Shown piece by piece: positions 61,722 to 64,000 of a stretch of 64,000 bases of DNA. Where the stretch lies: positions 39,679,951 through 39,743,950 of the forward strand of contig JAAONU010000011.1 of the NCBI GenBank assembly GCA_012932295.1. The letters are read 5' to 3'. The DNA comes from Cyclina sinensis (Eukaryota > Mollusca > Bivalvia > Venerida > Veneridae). The position numbers and the translations under genes were made by a program. Within the stretch, counting starts at the first letter, position 1. Each line of letters starts with the position of its first letter. The notes under the pieces were generated by a model. That model searched no databases, was not told the origin of the DNA, and saw only the letters and a program-made list of their open reading frames with translations.

Positions 61722-62573
61722 TCAATATCTGAACTGATCAATGAGAGTAGGTGGTTTTCTGGGGCCCTTTGCAGCGCCAGGCCTAATACGTCTGTCGCGT
61801 GTATCGATCGTGGAAGTTACCATGCCGAAGTATTCGGACTTTCTTGATTTATTGTAGGCATTTAAAGGTTTTCCTTCAATAACGTTATTGATCTCTCTTG
61901 TAAGGCGATCCATGGACGCCGAGCTGCACACACTTGGGTTTGGAAGGAGCTCAAAGGGTGCATTCATCTCTTTTCCGGGTACACAGTGGCGACTCCATGT
62001 TCTAATAGTGCCACGCGTATGAGTTAATTTCCGGTTAAGTGGACAAGGAAAAACTGTAGGAATATGGAGACCACTTTCACTTCCGTATATATTTTTCTGC
62101 TGTGTAACTAACGCAGAATTTGATTTATATGTGTCGAGTTCATATGCAGAGCTTTTTCTGTGTAACTCAGCTCTTTGGTGGATGCTCGGAAATACTTGCT
62201 TTGCTTGTAATACGAGTTTTTCGAAGCTCTTTCTGGAAGGAACCCAACCTTTCATTAAATGGATCATACCTCTGTCTTTGAAAAAGTACATAACCCATTG
62301 GTGGTCTGCACTAGGCTTTTGGAAATCTTTCTTTGGTGTGACGTACTTGTACATAAACATGTACTCTCCAACACTCAGTTCCGAACCGTTCTCTGGTCTT
62401 CTAACGTCAAAGTTTGGGAAGTCTTTGACTGGTATGATGAAAAAGAGCTCCTCGCTTGCAAGTCCCGCTTTAACCTCGGACGTCTGATCCCCAGTGTTTG
62501 GCGGCTCTACGGCCTCTTGTCTCCTTGTACAAGCAAAGCAGCGTTCAAAAAAGTTTAAAACAGCTGAAGGCAT
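61722..62573 (-). CDS. Unrecognised single-exon protein, 283 aa, possibly ciliary
   Basis: An intact frame begins MPSAVLNFFERCFACTRRQE and ends PPTLIDQFRY. It is the longest single-copy ORF here, with a globular-looking middle (FFIIPVKDFPNFDVRRPENG; KDRGMIHLMKGWVPS) and a basic, Pro-rich C-terminus (RRIRPGAAKGPRKPPTL). There are no membrane segments or signal peptide. The start is the first ATG after a promoter-like region with an RFX X-box-like motif (62610-62622), typical of ciliary genes. The short, basic C-terminal style would suit a microtubule- or axoneme-associated protein, but that is inference from context only. No homologue is named. Confidence 0.65.
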   Translation of the reverse strand: MPSAVLNFFERCFACTRRQEAVEPPNTGDQTSEVKAGLASEELFFIIPVKDFPNFDVRRPENGSELSVGEYMFMYKYVTPKKDFQKPSADHQWVMYFFKDRGMIHLMKGWVPSRKSFEKLVLQAKQVFPSIHQRAELHRKSSAYELDTYKSNSALVTQQKNIYGSESGLHIPTVFPCPLNRKLTHTRGTIRTWSRHCVPGKEMNAPFELLPNPSVCSSASMDRLTREINNVIEGKPLNAYNKSRKSEYFGMVTSTIDTRDRRIRPGAAKGPRKPPTLIDQFRY

Positions 62574-62602
62574 TTTGCTCGGAAATACAATGACGCTAGT
62601 AA

Positions 62603-62622
62603 TGACGTCGTTACCAGGAAAC
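62603..62622 (-). promoter_or_regulatory. CRE-like and RFX X-box-like sites before the 283-aa gene
   Basis: TGACGTCG (62603-62610) overlaps GTTACCAGGAAAC (62610-62622). The latter is an imperfect palindrome of the X-box form GTNRCC-N(0-3)-RGNAAC bound by RFX factors. It lies 37 bp upstream of the start codon. Confidence 0.5.
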
Positions 62623-62669
62623 TAATTCGGTGTGATCTCGGAATTCAAATCACGCACTAACGTGACTTC

Positions 62670-62850
62670 GATGTATAATAATAATAGTAATAACAATAAT
62701 AATAAAACGATGATGATAACAATGATGATAACAGTGAAGATGATGAGAAAAAATAAATACCAACAACAAGAAAACATAACTGAATTTTACGATTGTAATA
62801 ACGTCTTTAGGTGGTTTAAGTGTAAAATAATAATAATAATAATAAAAAGT
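62670..62850. repeat. AAT/ATG trinucleotide microsatellites
   Basis: Runs of AATAAT and ATGATG-type units occur at 62676-62750 and 62826-62850. Open frames here are low-complexity artefacts. From 62850 to 64000 I see only a T run (63473-63491) and short GCTCGACATTCG repeats (63450-63545). Confidence 0.65.
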
Positions 62851-64000
62851 GACGACGATTCCAGAATTTTAAAGAATTATTTTTCTCTCGCTGCAGCTAT
62901 TTCTGTTACTGGTAGCTACTGCTGCTGCGTCTGTTGCTACTGCTTTTGTGACTCGATTTAATACAACTTCTTCTGATACTCTGATACTATGAAATGTATC
63001 ATTAAAAATACTGATTGATAATTATGTAGCCAATTATGATAAATATCGGACAGCCGTGCTGTCTTTGAACACCACGGAGAAAAGAACTATAGTCTAAAGA
63101 AAACACATTTATTTCAGTCGTTTTTCGGGAAGATTTAATTCATAATTATAAAAAAACGATAAATAATACTATATATTTAAACTTTTACTTGAGAACCAAA
63201 ACTACAGAAATTATCTCCTATTATCGTTTATTATTGAATATTATGGAAATATCTGAACTATTCTAAACAAAGAAATAAAATATTATGCTGAAATTGTTTT
63301 CATTTTTTTCACGAGAAGTTTTTACCTATGAAGGTAATGGTATGTCAAGTTAGCAAAATCTACATCACAGCTTTTTGTCATTCACTATGGTAATTGTAGC
63401 AATATTTGCTTAGTTAAAGACAATGTTCTTCAGAAAATTCAGAGCTGGCTCGACATTCGGCTCGACGTCCGTCTTTTTTTTTTTTTTTTTTTCGTTTTTT
63501 ATGAATTTCGAACCGAATGGCTTAACATTCAGCTCGACATTCGTTTTTGAACGTTTGATTTTTGCATGTCGAACCCAATGTATTTTGTCTTTTTCGTCCA
63601 GTCAGATTTTGAGCTAAAAGAAATTTAAATAAAGTTCCTGACCTTCAACTCTTGCAGTGCTGTAAAGGTTTTTTTAAAGCTCATTTATTGAATCAAGACA
63701 ATAAAAACGTACTCTGAGAATAAGTCAATAATCGTCCGTTTAGGGACAGTTGTATTCGTCGTCATTTTACACTATTATTTACGTTTGTTTCTTAAGCAGA
63801 TACTTTTAAGCTATATTTTTTATGCCGAATGTTTAGTACACTGCGGGATACGGCTGTGTTTGTTTTTTCAATGCAGTACCCACAATCAATCGGGTACTCT
63901 TTCTTTCCACAAAAAATGTTTGAAAAGGAAAAAAAAGCCTTTGCGACGCAGAAGCTATAAGCAGGTGTTTCGGAGAATTTAATAACACCTTTTCATAAAT

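Noticed and set aside
62632..62961. 109-codon frame rich in Asn and Met
   Set aside because: Produced by AAT and ATG microsatellites.

Overview
The window is AT-rich animal nuclear DNA: short coding exons with canonical GT/AG introns, tRNA-derived SINE-like repeats, MITE-type elements, minisatellites and an LTR retrotransposon. The style of gene structure and repeats (a 14 bp CTCGTGGCCACGAG palindrome array, a SINE with a tail of the AACCCCAAAACAAA type) suggests a mollusc, probably a bivalve. That placement is inference; no species call is possible from the sequence alone.

Layout. At 248-1737 (+) lie the last three exons of a kynurenine 3-monooxygenase gene (KMO-A) that enters from the left edge. 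From 1.8 to 8.0 kb is intergenic sequence: a degenerate satellite (2.2-3.0 kb), a 444 bp MITE (3633-4076), a 1.46 kb foldback element (4519-5978) and a SINE remnant. A complete 14-exon KMO gene (KMO-B, about 463 aa) runs from 8022 to 17923 (+). Facing it on the minus strand is a two-exon BTB-BACK gene (BTB-1, 22067-26255, about 518 aa). A repeat-rich block follows at 26.3-31.2 kb: a 5 x 150 bp array, small ORFs and an 8 x 61 bp array.

From about 31.25 to 59.35 kb the same locus is repeated in a rearranged form. A 5'-truncated KMO copy with only exons 7-14 (KMO-C) lies at 31559-35048. A 5'-truncated Ty3/gypsy retrotransposon in minus orientation fills 37562-43238. BTB copy 2 (44.6-45.9 kb) has exon 2 only, with two stops. 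At about 47.4 kb a junction restarts the duplicated sequence. BTB copy 3 (50.4-54.5 kb) has both exons, with a nonsense codon in exon 2. A copy of the 26-31 kb block ends near 59.35 kb. The tail of the window is single copy and holds one unrecognised single-exon gene (61722-62573, -) with an RFX X-box-like and a CRE-like site just upstream of its start.

How it fits together. KMO is the FAD- and NADPH-dependent 3-hydroxylase of the kynurenine branch of tryptophan breakdown. The window shows KMO paralogues expanding in tandem together with a convergent BTB gene. KMO-B and KMO-C have lost the Glu-Met pair of the family's NYIEMR motif, whereas KMO-A keeps at least its Met-Arg. Exon phases would allow the orphan KMO-C and BTB copy-2 exons to be spliced onto upstream intact exons, so they may act as alternative 3' cassettes rather than dead copies. 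That is a testable inference.
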